NCBI RefSeq assembly: GCF_035918155.1
Contig: NZ_CP109327.1
Location: 1,488,001 to 1,552,000 of the forward strand
Direction: 5' to 3'
Source: Streptomyces sp. NBC_01591
GTDB taxonomy: Bacteria > Actinomycetota > Actinomycetes > Streptomycetales > Streptomycetaceae
Length of the DNA stretch: 64,000 nucleotides
Part shown: in pieces, positions 62,526 through 64,000 of the stretch
Position numbering within the stretch: position 1 is the first letter of the stretch
Layout: every line of letters starts with the position of its first letter
Notes under the pieces: generated by a model
Told to the model about the DNA's origin: nothing
The model's input: only the letters and a program-made list of their open reading frames with translations
Databases searched by the model: none
Position numbers and translations under genes: made by a program

Positions 62526-64000
62526 ACGCGCGCATCGCGGACGTACTGCCGCTCTCCCCACTGCAGGAGGGGCTGCTCTTCCACGCCGCCCGGCAGACCG
62601 ACGGCCCCGACCCGTATCTGGTGCAGGCCCGTTTCCTGATCGGCCCCTCGGTCACCGGGGAGACGGTACGGGCCTCGGTCGCCGCGCTCCTGAACCGGCA
62701 TCCGAATCTGCGCGCCTGCTTCCGGCACGAGCGCCTGGACCGGCCGGTCCAGGTCGTGCCGAAGGCGGTCGGGGTGCCGTGGACCGACGTGGACCTGACG
62801 GAACTCGCCCCGGGCGAGGTGCGCGTGCGGACCGACGAGGTGCTGCGCGAGGACGCGGCGCTCCGCTTCGACCTGGCCCGCCCGCCCCTGGTCCGTGCCA
62901 CGTTCCTGCGGCACGACACCGGTGCCGAACTGATCGTGTCCTTCCACCACATCCTGCTGGACGGCTGGTCGATGCCGGTTGTCGAGCGGGACCTCGCCGC
63001 CCTGGTGGCGGGGTCCCCGCTGCCGCCCGCCGCGCCCTACCGGGACTACCTGGTGTGGCTGGGCGGCCAGGACCGGCACAAGGCGGAGGCCGCATGGTGC
63101 GAGTCGCTGGAGGGCCTGGAACGGCCCGTGCTGCTGGCCCCCACCGGAGCGGACAAGGCGCCCGACCGTTCACAGCTGTGGCTCACCACCGGCCTCACCG
63201 ACATGCTGGTCCGGCGGGCCGCAGCGGCGGGCGTCACCCTCAACACCCTGGTGCAGGTCTCCTGGGCCCTGGTCCTGGCCAGGCTGACCGGCTCCCGTGA
63301 CCTGGTCTTCGGCGCGGTCGTCTCGGGGCGCCCGCACGACCTGCCCGGCGTCGAGTCCATGGTGGGCCTGTTCATCAACACCCTGCCGGTACGGGTGCGG
63401 CTGCGGGACGGCGAGCGGGTGGAGGAGCTGCTCCGCCGGATCCAGGACGAGCAGTCCCGGCTGCTGGAACACCACCACGCCCGCGCCGCCGAGGTGCAGC
63501 GCGCCGTGGGGGCCGGCGAGCTCTTCGACTCGATCATCGCCTTCGAGAACTTCCCGCGGGGTTCCGGGAGCGACGACGGCCCGGGCGCCGTCCGCCTGGT
63601 GAAGGTGACGGACGCGACGCACTACCCGGTCACGATCGCGGCGGTCGCCGAGGACCGGCTGCTGCTGTCGGTGAGCTGCCGCCGGGGCATCTCCGCCACC
63701 GCGGTCACCGAGCGCCTGGCGCACGTACTGGAGCAGCTGGCCCGCTCGCCGCAGGCACCGGTGGCGGACGTCGACGCCCTGCCCGTGGCGGAGCGGCACC
63801 ACCTGCTGGCCCTGGCCGACGGCCCGGCCTGCACACTCGCTGAACCCGCCACGCCGACCGGGCGGTTCGCCGACCGGGTGGCCCGTACCCCGGACGCACC
63901 GGCCGTCGACACGGACGGCGAGATCCTCAGCTACGCCGGGCTCGACGCCGCGTCGGACCGGCTGGCCGGCCGCCTCGTCCAGGCCGGTGTGGCGCCGGGG
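62522..64000 (+). CDS. NRPS-E, first C domain and start of A domain (cut by window edge)
   Basis: 493 codons of a synthetase that runs off the right edge. It starts [20 protein letters not shown], a condensation domain with the core HHILLDGWS near residue 143 and [11 protein letters not shown] later, followed from about residue 445 by an A-domain start ([20 protein letters not shown]). As it follows the E domain of NRPS-D, its C domain should be of the type that accepts a D-configured donor. The ATG overlaps the NRPS-D stop (ATGA), so the two are translationally coupled. Confidence 0.92.
   Translation, partial: MNARIADVLPLSPLQEGLLFHAARQTDGPDPYLVQARFLIGPSVTGETVRASVAALLNRHPNLRACFRHERLDRPVQVVPKAVGVPWTDVDLTELAPGEVRVRTDEVLREDAALRFDLARPPLVRATFLRHDTGAELIVSFHHILLDGWSMPVVERDLAALVAGSPLPPAAPYRDYLVWLGGQDRHKAEAAWCESLEGLERPVLLAPTGADKAPDRSQLWLTTGLTDMLVRRAAAAGVTLNTLVQVSWALVLARLTGSRDLVFGAVVSGRPHDLPGVESMVGLFINTLPVRVRLRDGERVEELLRRIQDEQSRLLEHHHARAAEVQRAVGAGELFDSIIAFENFPRGSGSDDGPGAVRLVKVTDATHYPVTIAAVAEDRLLLSVSCRRGISATAVTERLAHVLEQLARSPQAPVADVDALPVAERHHLLALADGPACTLAEPATPTGRFADRVARTPDAPAVDTDGEILSYAGLDAASDRLAGRLVQAGVAPG

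Overview
The window is high-GC DNA with actinomycete gene families throughout (SARP and XRE/NB-ARC regulators, Sfp-type phosphopantetheinyl transferase, MbtH-like protein, HipA-like kinase paired with a DUF3037 protein, ilvB-ilvN-ilvC order). GTG starts and 4-base ATGA or GTGA overlaps are frequent. The likely source is a Streptomyces or a close relative. All function calls rest on reading the translated sequence; no database was searched.

Left part (1-14 kb) is ordinary chromosome: a gene cut by the window edge, a transposase remnant, an oxidoreductase pair, a TetR regulator with a double operator, a small lipoprotein, uracil-DNA glycosylase (ung), an oligopeptide-type binding lipoprotein, two short-chain dehydrogenases, a DUF3037/HipA-like pair, and ilvC-ilvN-ilvB.

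Middle part (14-51 kb) looks like one complete nonribosomal peptide cluster, mostly on the minus strand. In transcription order it holds: glutamate mutase S and E subunits (3-methylaspartate); an asparaginyl-tRNA-synthetase/asparagine-synthetase paralog; a stripped-down FMN glutamate-synthase domain protein; NRPS-A (A-T-C-A-T-C-A-T-C-A-T); NRPS-B (C-A-T-C-A-T-TE); then, after a strong terminator, a threonine-kinase-like GHMP kinase, a cysteine-synthase-like PLP enzyme, an ATP-grasp ligase, an argininosuccinate-lyase-like enzyme, an MFS exporter and a phosphopantetheinyl transferase. Kinase, PLP enzyme and lyase are the three families proposed for 2,3-diaminobutyrate synthesis in other peptide antibiotics. 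An MbtH-like protein, an unusual ornithine-carbamoyltransferase homolog, an XRE/NB-ARC regulator and a SARP/NB-ARC/TPR regulator lie just upstream. The assembly line has six modules, no epimerization domain, no lipid-starter C domain and one thioesterase, so a hexapeptide is the simplest product.

Right part (51.8-64 kb, plus strand) starts a second assembly line: a 23-codon ORF resembling the first residues of MbtH, an MFS transporter coupled to it, NRPS-C (A-T-C-T), a luciferase-like monooxygenase, NRPS-D (C-A-T-E) and the start of NRPS-E (C-A..., cut by the window edge). NRPS-A and NRPS-C both begin with A-T, so they probably start separate peptides. A small secreted protein made of 14-residue repeats lies between the two parts.

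The most unusual items are the four-gene ATGA-coupled cassette feeding NRPS-A, the ATP-grasp enzyme inside the diaminobutyrate-type operon, the carbamoyltransferase homolog with HDLP in place of HCLP, the secreted repeat protein, and two 884-base nearly identical adenylation-domain blocks with base composition unlike the DNA around them.
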